Source: Chryseobacterium sp. JM1 (GTDB taxonomy: Bacteria; Bacteroidota; Bacteroidia; Flavobacteriales; Weeksellaceae). From it: a stretch of 64,000 bases of DNA. The stretch is from positions 1 to 64,000 of the forward strand of contig NZ_JPRN01000019.1 of the NCBI RefSeq assembly GCF_000737715.1, given 5' to 3'. Position 1 is the first letter of the stretch, and every line of letters begins with the position of its first letter. The position numbers and the translations under genes are program-made. Shown one piece after another: positions 33,005 to 41,307 of the stretch. Below the pieces are notes generated by a model. That model made no database searches. It was not told the DNA's origin and saw only the letters and a program-made list of their open reading frames with translations.

Positions 33005-33082
33005 ATATTAGAAGTTAGAAATTAGATGTTAGTGATATGGTGTATATATCAATTTCCGGTATCTAATTTCTAGCCTCTAGTT
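33005..33082. repeat. Palindromic low-complexity repeat
   Basis: AGAAGTTAGAAATTAGAT on the left pairs with ATCTAATTTCTAGCCTCT on the right across a short loop. It lies directly after the argE stop. Confidence 0.6.
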
Positions 33083-33087
33083 TCTCT

Positions 33088-34170
33088 TTATAAAACTTTT
33101 TCTAAGATCTTTATATAAATCTCAATTCCTTCCTCAATCTCTTTGATATAGATGTATTCATCTGCGGTGTGGGAGCGCCTACTGTCGCCGGGACCAATCT
33201 TCACGGATGTGCATGGAATAATGGCCTGGTCGGATGATGTTGGTGAACCGTAAGTGGTCCTTCCGATTTCCAGACCTGCCTGTACAAAAGGGTGATCCAT
33301 TTCTATTTTTGAGGAATTTAACCTGAAAGATCTGGCAGTTAATGAAGATTTCATCTGCGACTGAATGATTTCAAGAGCTTCCTGATTGGAATATTCATCG
33401 GTAACTCTTACGTCCAAAGTGAACGTACAGGCTTCCGGAACTACATTATGCTGAACACCGGCATGAATTCCCGACAGCGTCACTTTAACTTCCCCTAAAT
33501 AATCTGAAACCTTCGGAAATCTGAAATTCAGAATATGCTGAAGGTCTTCCATACATTTTACAATAGCGTTATCATCGTTCGGATGAGCAGCGTGAGAAGG
33601 AGTTCCTTTCATTTCCCCGTCTATTACCAACAGTCCTTTTTCCGCGATCGCCAGGTTCATCTGCGTGGGTTCTCCTACAATGGCGAGTCCGATGTCCGGA
33701 AGCTGTGGAAATAAGGCCTCAATTCCATCAAATCCTGAAATCTCCTCCTCTGCCGTCAACGCAATAACTAAATTATATTTTAAATCTTCTTTCTCATAAA
33801 AATGTAAAAAAACCTGAGCCATAGACACCAGAGAAGCTCCCGCATCATTACTTCCCAGTCCGTACAGTTTTCCGTACTGCTCAACCGGAAGAAACGGATC
33901 CAGTGTGTAGGCCTTATTCGGTCTTACCGTATCGTGATGGGTATTCAGCAAAATGGAAGGCTTCAATACATCAAAGTTTTTATTGACCGCCCAGATGTTG
34001 TTTTTAAAACGTTTCGCAGGAATATGGTGCTTCTTAAAAAAGTTCTCAATTTCTACAGACGTATTGTATTCATCCTTACTGAATGAAGGAATTGCAATCA
34101 GTTTCTTAAGCAATTCAACTGCTTGAGTCAGTAGCTCTTCTTTACTATAAACAGATTTCAGTTCCTCCAT
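33088..34170 (-). CDS. argE: M20-family deacylase of arginine synthesis (N-acyl-citrulline or N-acyl-ornithine deacylase)
   Basis: A 360-residue M20 zinc peptidase-like enzyme. Metal ligands are in LLNTHHDTVRP, GLGSNDAGASL and LTAEEEISGFDG, and the last His in SRRSHTADEYIY. In organisms with an N-acylornithine carbamoyltransferase, this gene removes the acyl group from N-acyl-citrulline. The neighbouring argF' is of that kind, so N-acyl-citrulline is the likelier substrate. Its start overlaps the argB end by 26 bp. Confidence 0.88.
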   Translation of the reverse strand: MEELKSVYSKEELLTQAVELLKKLIAIPSFSKDEYNTSVEIENFFKKHHIPAKRFKNNIWAVNKNFDVLKPSILLNTHHDTVRPNKAYTLDPFLPVEQYGKLYGLGSNDAGASLVSMAQVFLHFYEKEDLKYNLVIALTAEEEISGFDGIEALFPQLPDIGLAIVGEPTQMNLAIAEKGLLVIDGEMKGTPSHAAHPNDDNAIVKCMEDLQHILNFRFPKVSDYLGEVKVTLSGIHAGVQHNVVPEACTFTLDVRVTDEYSNQEALEIIQSQMKSSLTARSFRLNSSKIEMDHPFVQAGLEIGRTTYGSPTSSDQAIIPCTSVKIGPGDSRRSHTADEYIYIKEIEEGIEIYIKILEKVL

Positions 34171-34939
34171 AATGGCTTTCTATATGATTTTTTAATTCGG
34201 TTTCTTTAATTAAGAATACCTTGTTTACATTATTTTTTACTGCTCCAAGAGCATTTTCAAGTTTGGGCAAAATTCCTTTATGAAGTTTTCCAGCTTCCTT
34301 TAAAACAGAAAACTCTTCCTCAGACACCCTTTTTATAACTGATTCCGGATCTTCAATATTTTCCAAAACACCCTCTTTATCAAAACAATACAACAACTCC
34401 ACATCATATTTTGAAGATAAAGCCTGAGCCATGACCGAAGCAATCGTGTCTGCGTTGGTATTGAAGAGGTTTCCCTTTTTATCATGGGTAATCGCTGAAA
34501 AAACAGGAACAAGTTTAAGTTTAATCAATTTCGAGATCAATTTTCTGTCCACACTTTTTTTCTCAATATCTCCCACAAAACCGAAATCTATTTCGGGATG
34601 TTCTCTTTTTTTGGCTTTAATCAAATTCGCATCAGCTCCGGAAAAACCTATTGCTTTGCATTTTTTCTGCTGAAGTTTTGCCACAATATTTTTATTGATT
34701 CCTCCCGCATAGACCATCGCCACAATATCCAGCGTCTCTTTATCCGTGATTCTTCGTCCGTTGATCATTTTTTGTTCAACGCCCAATTTATCAGCCAGTG
34801 TAGTTGCTAATTTTCCACCTCCATGAACCAAAATTTTCTTTTCCTTTATTTCAGAAAACTGCTCTAAAAATTGGTCAAGCAGCTCCGGATCGTCGATCAG
34901 GGCTCCTCCTATTTTTATGATGTATAATTTTTCTTTCAT
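34145..34939 (-). CDS. argB: N-acylglutamate kinase
   Basis: A 264-residue amino-acid kinase: KIGGALIDDPELLDQ at the N-terminus, LVHGGGKLATTLADKLG for glutamate binding, and the late VFSAITHDKKGNLFNTNADTIASVMA. It phosphorylates N-acetyl- (or N-succinyl-) glutamate. The N-terminal helix that gives arginine feedback in hexameric enzymes is absent, so feedback control here is doubtful. Confidence 0.93.
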   Translation of the reverse strand: MKEKLYIIKIGGALIDDPELLDQFLEQFSEIKEKKILVHGGGKLATTLADKLGVEQKMINGRRITDKETLDIVAMVYAGGINKNIVAKLQQKKCKAIGFSGADANLIKAKKREHPEIDFGFVGDIEKKSVDRKLISKLIKLKLVPVFSAITHDKKGNLFNTNADTIASVMAQALSSKYDVELLYCFDKEGVLENIEDPESVIKRVSEEEFSVLKEAGKLHKGILPKLENALGAVKNNVNKVFLIKETELKNHIESHYGGTEICL

Positions 34940-34944
34940 TTTGG

Positions 34945-35070
34945 TTGATAGGACTTCCTCCTATCCTTGGTTAAATCGTTCCGTTGGAACTTTTTATGCG
35001 TTTATGTTTGATCGATAGTTTGATAGGACTTCCTCCCATCCTTGGCTAAATCGTTCCGTTGGAACTCTTT
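34945..35070. repeat. Two copies of an arg-cluster repeat (family E)
   Basis: Copies at 34945-34994 and 35020-35070 read TTGATAGGACTTCCTCC, then ATCCTTGG and AAATCGTTCCGTTGGAACT. Each contains two small palindromes (AGGACTTCCTCCT-type and GTTCCGTTGGAAC). They lie between argB and argF'. Confidence 0.85.
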
Positions 35071-35108
35071 GTGGTTTTAAATGTTCTTGAGATCCTTATG
35101 AATTCCAG

Positions 35109-36068
35109 TTATTTAGAATTCAATTCATTCAAAATTTCTGAAAAGACAGCTTGTGCAGAGAAAATTCTGTTTTTGGCCTGCTGATAGATGATGGAGTTTT
35201 CTCCGTCCATTATCTCATCACTTAATTCTACATTACGACGGACCGGAAGACAGTGCATTACTTTAGCATCGTTGGTGTTTTCCAGCTTTTCTCCGGTCAG
35301 CATCCAGCTTTCTTTTACTTCCGGCATGTTTGCGTAATCATCGAAAGAGGACCAGTTTTTTACATAGATAAAATCGGCATCCTGTAAAGCTTCGTCCTGA
35401 TTGTGGATTACTTTGATGTCTTTTGTAAATTTTTTATCCAGATCATAGCCTTCAGGATTGGCGATGACAAAATCTACGTCCATTTCCTGCATCCATTCTG
35501 CAAAGGAATTTCCTACAGCCTGAGCAATCGGCTTAATGTGCGGCGCCCAGGTAAGAACTACTTTCGGTTTGCGTTCCTCTTTCCAGTTTTCTGTAATGGT
35601 AATGCAGTCTGCCAGACTTTGAAGTGGGTGTCGCGTTGCTGATTCCAGGGAAATCACAGGCACTTTGGCGTGCTGCTCAAACTGGCTCAGGATACTTTCG
35701 TTAACATCGTCTTCCTTAGATTTCATGCCCGCGAAACAACGCACTGCAATGATGTCACAATATTGATTTAATACTTCTATTGCATCCTTGATATGTTCAA
35801 CAGTGTCACCATTCATTACGGCTCCGTCTGCAAATTCCAGATTCCAGGCTTCCTGGGCTGCATTTAAAGTCAGGACATTCAATCCTAAGTTCTGTGCGGC
35901 GATCTGGCTGCTTAAACGGGTTCTTAAACTTGAATTTAAAAATACAAGGCCTATTGTTTTCCCTTTTCCTTTTTCCGGTTCGGAATTGGGGTTTTCTTTA
36001 ATTTGTAATGCTTTCTTTATGATTTCCTGTAAGTTTTTTACGTCGCTTACTGAGGTAAATTTTTTCAT
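35109..36068 (-). CDS. argF': N-acylornithine carbamoyltransferase (argF'; probably N-succinylornithine-specific)
   Basis: A 319-residue carbamoyltransferase of the Xanthomonas/Bacteroides type rather than a classical OTC. The carbamoyl-phosphate motif is SSLRTRLSSQ in place of STRTR, followed by AAQEAWNLEFADGAVMNGDT, SATRHPLQSLADC and MHCLPVRRNVELSD. At the position that decides the substrate (Glu92 in X. campestris, Pro90 in B. fragilis), the loop reads GDTVEHI, with Val. Published mutants (E92V, E92P, E92S, E92A) turn the acetyl enzyme into a succinyl enzyme, so succinylornithine is inferred. Confidence 0.88.
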   Translation of the reverse strand: MKKFTSVSDVKNLQEIIKKALQIKENPNSEPEKGKGKTIGLVFLNSSLRTRLSSQIAAQNLGLNVLTLNAAQEAWNLEFADGAVMNGDTVEHIKDAIEVLNQYCDIIAVRCFAGMKSKEDDVNESILSQFEQHAKVPVISLESATRHPLQSLADCITITENWKEERKPKVVLTWAPHIKPIAQAVGNSFAEWMQEMDVDFVIANPEGYDLDKKFTKDIKVIHNQDEALQDADFIYVKNWSSFDDYANMPEVKESWMLTGEKLENTNDAKVMHCLPVRRNVELSDEIMDGENSIIYQQAKNRIFSAQAVFSEILNELNSK

Positions 36069-36115
36069 TTGATGATTTTTTTAATTAATTGTGATAATCT
36101 TAACCCATTTATAAG

Positions 36116-37255
36116 TTAAATCTTATCTAAAACTACTTTTAAAGCACCGACAAAAAGATCTGTTTCTTCTTTGCCGATAGTAAGAGCCGGAAGGATCCTC
36201 AATACACTTTTATCATTGGAATTCCCTGTAAAAATGTGATGATCGTACAACAAACTTTTCCTCACTTCTGAACAGTCTTGATCCAACTCTACTCCAATCA
36301 TTAAACCCTTCCTTCGAATGGATTTAATATGAGGAAAGTCTTTAATTTCGTTTTCAATATAATCACCCATTTGCTGAGCATTTGTCGTCAAATCTTCCTC
36401 CTTCATCACATCCAGAACAGCAATGGCCGCGGCACAGGCCAGATGATTTCCTCCGAAAGTCGTTCCCAATAAACCATTACTTGCCTCAAACTTCGGATGA
36501 ATCAAAACACCTCCGATTGGGAAACCATTCCCCATACCTTTGGCCGTCGTGATCATATCCGGTTCAATTCCAAATTCCTGATGCGCAAAGAAATATCCGC
36601 TTCTTCCGTATCCTGACTGAACCTCATCCAGAATCAATGCTGCGTCATATTTTTCACACAGTTCTTTAATTTTGGATAAAAATTCTGCTGTCGGGATCAT
36701 AATTCCGCCTACTCCCTGAATTCCTTCAATGATGACAGATGAAATTTCACTTCCCTCAGTTTCAAAGATCTCTTCAAGCTGTTTGATATCATTCCATTCA
36801 GACTTAATAAACCTTTCAGAAAAATTAACGGGAGCTACAATTTTTGGATTATCCGTCACAGAAACCGCCGCAGAAGTTCTTCCGTGGAAAGATCCTGAGA
36901 AATAAAGTACTTTACTTTTTCCGTTATGGAAAGACGCCAGCTTCAAAGCATTTTCATTCGCTTCAGCTCCTGAATTGCACAGAAAAAGGTTGTAATCTTC
37001 ATAGCCTGAAAGTTTCCCTAATTTATCTGCCAGCTCAGTCTGCAATTCATTCTGAACAGAGTTTGAGTAGAAAGATATTTTCTCCAGCTGCTCTTTCAAT
37101 TGAGTCTGATAATGCGGATGATTGTGTCCGATGGAAATCACTGCGTGACCTCCGTAAAAGTCAAGATATTTTTCTCCTTTGTCGTCCCAAAGGAATGAAC
37201 CCTGAGCTTTTACCGGATTTATGTTGAATAATGGATATACGTTGAATAAATTCAT
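36116..37255 (-). CDS. argD: N-acylornithine aminotransferase
   Basis: Start set at MNLFNVYPLFNINPVKAQG; the frame extends 23 residues upstream into sequence with no protein-like features. A 379-residue class III PLP aminotransferase with FLCNSGAEANENALKLA, the Asp of LILDEVQSGYGRSG and the PLP Lys in TTAKGMGNGFPIGG. It converts the N-acyl glutamate semialdehyde to N-acylornithine. Confidence 0.94.
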   Translation of the reverse strand: MNLFNVYPLFNINPVKAQGSFLWDDKGEKYLDFYGGHAVISIGHNHPHYQTQLKEQLEKISFYSNSVQNELQTELADKLGKLSGYEDYNLFLCNSGAEANENALKLASFHNGKSKVLYFSGSFHGRTSAAVSVTDNPKIVAPVNFSERFIKSEWNDIKQLEEIFETEGSEISSVIIEGIQGVGGIMIPTAEFLSKIKELCEKYDAALILDEVQSGYGRSGYFFAHQEFGIEPDMITTAKGMGNGFPIGGVLIHPKFEASNGLLGTTFGGNHLACAAAIAVLDVMKEEDLTTNAQQMGDYIENEIKDFPHIKSIRRKGLMIGVELDQDCSEVRKSLLYDHHIFTGNSNDKSVLRILPALTIGKEETDLFVGALKVVLDKI

Positions 37256-37547
37256 TTTTTTTGTTTTAATTAATTTCTTTTGTCTTGAAATCGAAGATTC
37301 GACGTAGTCAAACAAAAGAAACAAAATTTCAAGACCTGGAAACTTCCGCTAAAAATTATTTCTATTCTCTAAAAATTCTAAAACTTGCGCGAATTCGGCA
37401 TTTGTTTTTCGGTTCAACATTTTTGTCGCGCTTCAAACAGTAGAATTTTCTTAACGTTCATAGAATTAATTTTCTTAACGCTCCATTTTCCTAAGTCGAA
37501 TATTTCGGTTTTTCAATTCACAATTGACTTATTGACCATTCACTTTT
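37256..37547. other. Intergenic region between argC and argD
   Basis: 292 bp with no gene. GTCTTGAAAT (about 37282) and ATTTCAAGAC (about 37326) form an inverted pair. The words CAATTGACTTATTGACCATTCAC near argC resemble the low-complexity region at 4490-4515. No clear promoter was seen. Confidence 0.5.
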
Positions 37548-38510
37548 TTAAAATGCTACTGGCTTTAAGTTCAGTCCCAGGTTTTCTTCCCAGCCCATCG
37601 CTATATTCATGTTTTGTACGGCCTGTCCGGAAGCCCCCTTTAACAAATTGTCAATCGCTGAGTGAATAACCGCTACATTCCCACTCTTTTCTATATGAAT
37701 CACACAGCGATTGGTATTGACAACCTGCTTTAAATCAATTGCATTTTCACTTACCTTTACAAAAGGCTCTTCTTCATAAAAATCCTGATACAACTGAACG
37801 ATATCTGAAAGTACTAAATCTGTTTTCACTGTAGAACTTGTAAAAATTCCTCTTGCAAAATCTCCTCTCCATGGAACAAAATTCAGACTGATATCTTTAT
37901 GATTAAACGAAACTAACTGCTGTAAAATCTCCTCCACATGCTGATGCGTCAGCGTTTTGTACGCCGAAATATTATCATTCCTCCACGTGAAATGTGTTGT
38001 TGCCTGCAAAGACTGACCTGCACCCGTAGAGCCTGTAATTCCTGTCGTGTACACTTCATTCAACCAACCTTTTCCCGCTAATGGAAGAAGCGCCAGCTGA
38101 ATCGCCGTTGCAAAACATCCCGGGTTGGCAATACTTTTTGCACCTTCCAGATTTTTTTTATTGATTTCAGGAAGTCCGTAGATAAAATTTCTGTTTCCCA
38201 AACTTCCGTCCAAACGGAAATCATTTCCAAGATCAATGACTAAAGTCTCATCTTTTACAGGGTTTTTAGTAAGCCAGTTCTGACTTTCCTTATGAGGGAG
38301 ACACAGAAATAAAATATCCACGTCTTCCGGTTGGTCCGTTAAAACCTGCTCACAAACTGCCGTTAAATCCGGGTACAAATCTGAAATTTTTGTCCCCGAA
38401 TTGGAACGGCTATATAAAAAACTCAATGACACATTGGGATGAAAAGCCAGCACACGGACCAATTCGCTTCCCGTGTAGCCGTTGGCGCCTACAATTCCTA
38501 CTTTTTTCAT
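37548..38510 (-). CDS. argC: N-acyl-gamma-glutamyl-phosphate reductase
   Basis: A 320-residue NADPH-dependent enzyme with GIVGANGYTGSELVRVL at the N-terminus and the active-site Cys in ANPGCFATAIQL. A catalytic His is plausible in THQHVEEILQ. It reduces N-acylglutamyl phosphate to the semialdehyde. Confidence 0.94.
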   Translation of the reverse strand: MKKVGIVGANGYTGSELVRVLAFHPNVSLSFLYSRSNSGTKISDLYPDLTAVCEQVLTDQPEDVDILFLCLPHKESQNWLTKNPVKDETLVIDLGNDFRLDGSLGNRNFIYGLPEINKKNLEGAKSIANPGCFATAIQLALLPLAGKGWLNEVYTTGITGSTGAGQSLQATTHFTWRNDNISAYKTLTHQHVEEILQQLVSFNHKDISLNFVPWRGDFARGIFTSSTVKTDLVLSDIVQLYQDFYEEEPFVKVSENAIDLKQVVNTNRCVIHIEKSGNVAVIHSAIDNLLKGASGQAVQNMNIAMGWEENLGLNLKPVAF

Positions 38511-38540
38511 ATTTTTAATGATATGATGATTTGATTATGA

Positions 38541-38630
38541 TTGATAGGATTTCATCCTATTCTTGGGTAAATCGTTCTTATTGATAGGACTGCGTCCTAT
38601 CCTTTGGTAAATCGTTCCGTTGGAACTCTT
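38541..38630. repeat. Two further family E repeats between argG and argC
   Basis: A short copy (38541-38579, TTGATAGGATTTCATCCTAT, then AAATCGTT) is followed by a full one (38581-38630, TTGATAGGACTGCGTCCTAT, then AAATCGTTCCGTTGGAACT). The AGGACTGCGTCCT palindrome is perfect in the full copy. Confidence 0.85.
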
Positions 38631-38636
38631 TATTTT

Positions 38637-39830
38637 TTATTTTGAATTGATCTGGTGGTAGATGTTTAAGGAATTGCTTACAATTTTTGTATATCCTTTT
38701 ACATCTTCACCTGTCCATGCTCTGTTGGCTTCACCATAACTTCCAAATTTATCGGACATCAGATCGTGCTTGGATTCAATTCCGTTTAAAACAAACCTGT
38801 ATGCATGAAGGGTTACAAACACTTTTCCGCTGACCGTTTCCTGAGAATCGGTTAAGAAGGATTCAATATTTCTCATCACAGGATCCAGGAATAATGCTTC
38901 ATGAAGCCAGTTTCCATACCAGTCGGAAAGCTGAGACTTCATCATCTGCTGATATTTTGAAAGCGTATGTTTTTCCAATAAATGGTGCGCCTTGATGATC
39001 ACTGATGCCGCCGCTGCCTCAAATCCTACTCTTCCTTTAATTCCCACAATGGTATCTCCAACATGAATATCACGACCGATTCCGTAAGCGGAAGCCAGTT
39101 CTTCAATTTTTTGAATCGCCTTCACGGAATGCTCAAAATTTTCTCCGTTTACTGCTACAACCTCACCGTTTTTAAATTCAATTTCCAGTTCTGAAGGCTG
39201 AGTTTCTTTAATTTGTGATGGAAAAGCTTCTTCCGGAAGAGAATTTCTCGATGTTAATGTTTCTTTTCCTCCGACAGACGTTCCCCACAGTCCTTTATTT
39301 ACAGAATACTGCGCTTTGTGAAACTCCATTTCGTAACCATGAGCTTTCAGGAATTCAATTTCTTCCTCACGGGACAAGCTCATATCACGGATTGGCGTAA
39401 TGATCTCCACTTCTGGACACATCACCTGGAAAATCAAATCGAAACGAACCTGATCATTTCCAGCTCCCGTACTTCCGTGAGCAATAGCATCTGCACCCGT
39501 TTCAATGGCATATTTTGCAATTTCCTGCGCCTGAACCGTACGCTCAGCGCTTACAGATAACGGGTAGGTATTGTTTTTCAGCACATTTCCGAAGATCAGA
39601 TACTTTACACAAGAATTGTAATAATCTTCCTGAGCATCAACGCACCTGTACTCTTTCACCCCCAAATTGAAGGCTTTTTTCTCCAGTTCTTTTTCTTCTT
39701 CTTTTGAAAAACCACCAGTATTTACAGTGACTGCATACACTTCATATCCCAGTGTTTCACTAAGATATTTAGCACAGTAAGAGGTATCCAAACCTCCGCT
39801 AAACGCTAAGACTACTTTCTTTTTCTCCAT
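38637..39830 (-). CDS. argG: Argininosuccinate synthase
   Basis: Start at MEKKKVVLAFSGGLDTSYC; two further ATG codons lie just upstream. A 397-residue enzyme with the ATP-pyrophosphatase P-loop AFSGGLDTSY and the AHGSTGAGNDQVRFD segment that binds citrulline and aspartate. Its 5' end overlaps the acetyltransferase gene by about 32 bp, so both are translated in a coupled way. Confidence 0.95.
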   Translation of the reverse strand: MEKKKVVLAFSGGLDTSYCAKYLSETLGYEVYAVTVNTGGFSKEEEKELEKKAFNLGVKEYRCVDAQEDYYNSCVKYLIFGNVLKNNTYPLSVSAERTVQAQEIAKYAIETGADAIAHGSTGAGNDQVRFDLIFQVMCPEVEIITPIRDMSLSREEEIEFLKAHGYEMEFHKAQYSVNKGLWGTSVGGKETLTSRNSLPEEAFPSQIKETQPSELEIEFKNGEVVAVNGENFEHSVKAIQKIEELASAYGIGRDIHVGDTIVGIKGRVGFEAAAASVIIKAHHLLEKHTLSKYQQMMKSQLSDWYGNWLHEALFLDPVMRNIESFLTDSQETVSGKVFVTLHAYRFVLNGIESKHDLMSDKFGSYGEANRAWTGEDVKGYTKIVSNSLNIYHQINSK

Positions 39831-40404
39831 TGTAATCATCAATTTCGGACTGCTGAATTTCAGTCCCGTTTACATTATTATTATTTTCAGGAACGAAAAG
39901 CATCGCTGTACACAGACAGTTTTTACGTTCCTTTTTCATTAAAATTTCATAGTTCACACAGTTCTTACAACCGCTCCAAAATTCTTCATCCTGAGTCAGT
40001 TCAGAATAGATCACCGGCTTATAACCCAGATCACTGTTGATTTTCATTACGGCAAGTCCTGTGGTCAATCCAAATACCTTCGCAGTCGGATATTTTTCTC
40101 TAGATAACTGGAAAACTTTATTCTTAATCAAAGTGGCAACTCCTCTGTTCCTGTAATTCGGAGATACAATCAGTCCCGAATTGGCTACAAACTGACCGTG
40201 CGACCACGTCTCAATGTAGCAGAATCCCACCCATTCGCCATTTTCAGTGGCAACCACAGCGTTACCTTCTGAAATCTTTTTCGTTAAGTATTCGATGGAA
40301 CGTTTTGCGATCCCCGTTCCTCTGCGCTGTGCTGAATCATACATTTCCTGCTGTATTTCACTCACATACATGAGATGTTCGCATGAGGAAATTTCTATTT
40401 CCAT
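39799..40404 (-). CDS. GNAT acyltransferase heading the arg cluster, with a four-Cys site
   Basis: A 201-residue GNAT protein (GLIVSPNYRNRGVATLIKNK is the acyl-CoA loop) placed first in the arg cluster, where the first step, acylation of glutamate, is otherwise missing. It is therefore a candidate glutamate N-acyltransferase. The C-terminal third holds Cys146, Cys149, Cys163 and Cys165 (CKNC, then CLC), which could bind zinc or an Fe-S cluster. The last 30 residues are polar and overlap argG. Confidence 0.75.
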   Translation of the reverse strand: MEIEISSCEHLMYVSEIQQEMYDSAQRRGTGIAKRSIEYLTKKISEGNAVVATENGEWVGFCYIETWSHGQFVANSGLIVSPNYRNRGVATLIKNKVFQLSREKYPTAKVFGLTTGLAVMKINSDLGYKPVIYSELTQDEEFWSGCKNCVNYEILMKKERKNCLCTAMLFVPENNNNVNGTEIQQSEIDDYNGEKESSLSV

Positions 40405-40425
40405 TTATTTATCTGATTTTTTTGG

Positions 40426-40433
40426 CAAATTTA
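40426..40433 (-). promoter_or_regulatory. -7 box of the arg cluster
   Basis: TAAATTTG on the minus strand, 21 bp before the ATG of the acyltransferase gene. It is the only promoter-like box seen in front of the arg genes. Confidence 0.5.
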
Positions 40434-40503
40434 AAGCATAATAACTTTAAAAACCAAATTAAAAAGATATTTTTTTTGATTTAAAGAAATAAACAGGTAA
40501 TTT

Positions 40504-40548
40504 TATCTTTGCAACAAAATATAACTTTGCTAAATTATTATATATTTG
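40504..40548 (+). promoter_or_regulatory. Three TAnnTTTG boxes at 18-19 bp spacing
   Basis: TATCTTTG (40504-40511), TAACTTTG (40522-40529) and TATATTTG (40541-40548) follow one another. The last two lie in longer direct repeats (ATAACTTTGCTAAA and ATATATTTGCTAAA). Any could be the -7 box of the gene at 40565, and the repeats could be operator sites shared with the divergent arg cluster. Confidence 0.55.
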
Positions 40549-40564
40549 CTAAAAACATATAGTT

Positions 40565-40981
40565 ATGGAAAATAAGTGTCCAAAATGTAATGGCAGCACC
40601 ATTGTAAAAAGCGGAATCATTAACGAAAAACAGCGATTTCTCTGCAAAGACTGCAACTACTATTTTACTGTCAAAAAAATAGGAAAGCAGATCGATGACT
40701 ACTACGTAACCAAGGCCCTGCAGCTTTATCTTGAAGGTTTAAGCTTTAGAGAAATAGAGCGTATTATTGGGGTTTCTCACGTCACCATCAGTTCCTGGAT
40801 TAAAAAATACAACATCACAAGGCCCCCCCATTCTGAGTTCCATCCGGTTTATAAAATTCTAAAACAGAATGAATTGATTGAATACATTGCCCAGGAAGAC
40901 AACATCAAAAACTCAGGTCTTATCATTACTCAGTTTGCGGATAAGTATATGCTGATTAAATGGGAGCGATTTAAGAAGTAG
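40565..40981 (+). CDS. Zinc-ribbon/HTH protein related to the N-terminus of IS1-type transposases
   Basis: 138 residues: a zinc ribbon (CPKCNG, then CKDCNYYF) followed by an HTH (ALQLYLEGLSFREIERIIGVSHVTISSWIKKYN). This is the layout of InsA of IS1 and of IS1595-like transposases. The catalytic part is missing, no inverted repeats surround it, and the gene is intact and well placed, divergent from the arg cluster. A recruited DNA-binding protein is more likely than a dead transposon. Confidence 0.75.
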   Translation: MENKCPKCNGSTIVKSGIINEKQRFLCKDCNYYFTVKKIGKQIDDYYVTKALQLYLEGLSFREIERIIGVSHVTISSWIKKYNITRPPHSEFHPVYKILKQNELIEYIAQEDNIKNSGLIITQFADKYMLIKWERFKK

Positions 40982-40984
40982 ATG

Positions 40985-41190
40985 AGATATTAGATTCAAG
41001 AGCCAAGAATCAAGATGCAAGACATCAGATTTCAGACGTAGGAATGGTGGCTTCGAGGACCTCAACCACCAGACACCAATTCGTTAGCCAAGATTCAACC
41101 AACAATAACCTTCAGAATCATTAACTCTCCAACTCTCGAACACTCACACTCTCCAACGCTAAAACCGGAAACTCGTATCTTATATCTAAA
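40985..41190. repeat. Low-complexity family C repeat region
   Basis: Contains AAGAGCCAAGAATCAAGATG, CAAGACATCAGATTTCAGAC and CCAACTCTCGAAC. Similar words occur in reverse at 4405-4540 and forward at 47942-48000. The 325-bp gap otherwise holds no gene. Confidence 0.6.
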
Positions 41191-41307
41191 AATCAAATCA
41201 TTACATAAAAACTATAGCATTACCACTAATATATATTAAATTTTTGTAACTAAATTATTAATTACAATTTGGCTTTCACAAAAAACAACGCCAAAAATTG
41301 ATAATTT

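Noticed and set aside
40565..40981. Intact IS1-like insertion sequence
   Set aside because: Only the zinc ribbon and HTH are present; no catalytic gene, inverted ends or target duplication were seen.
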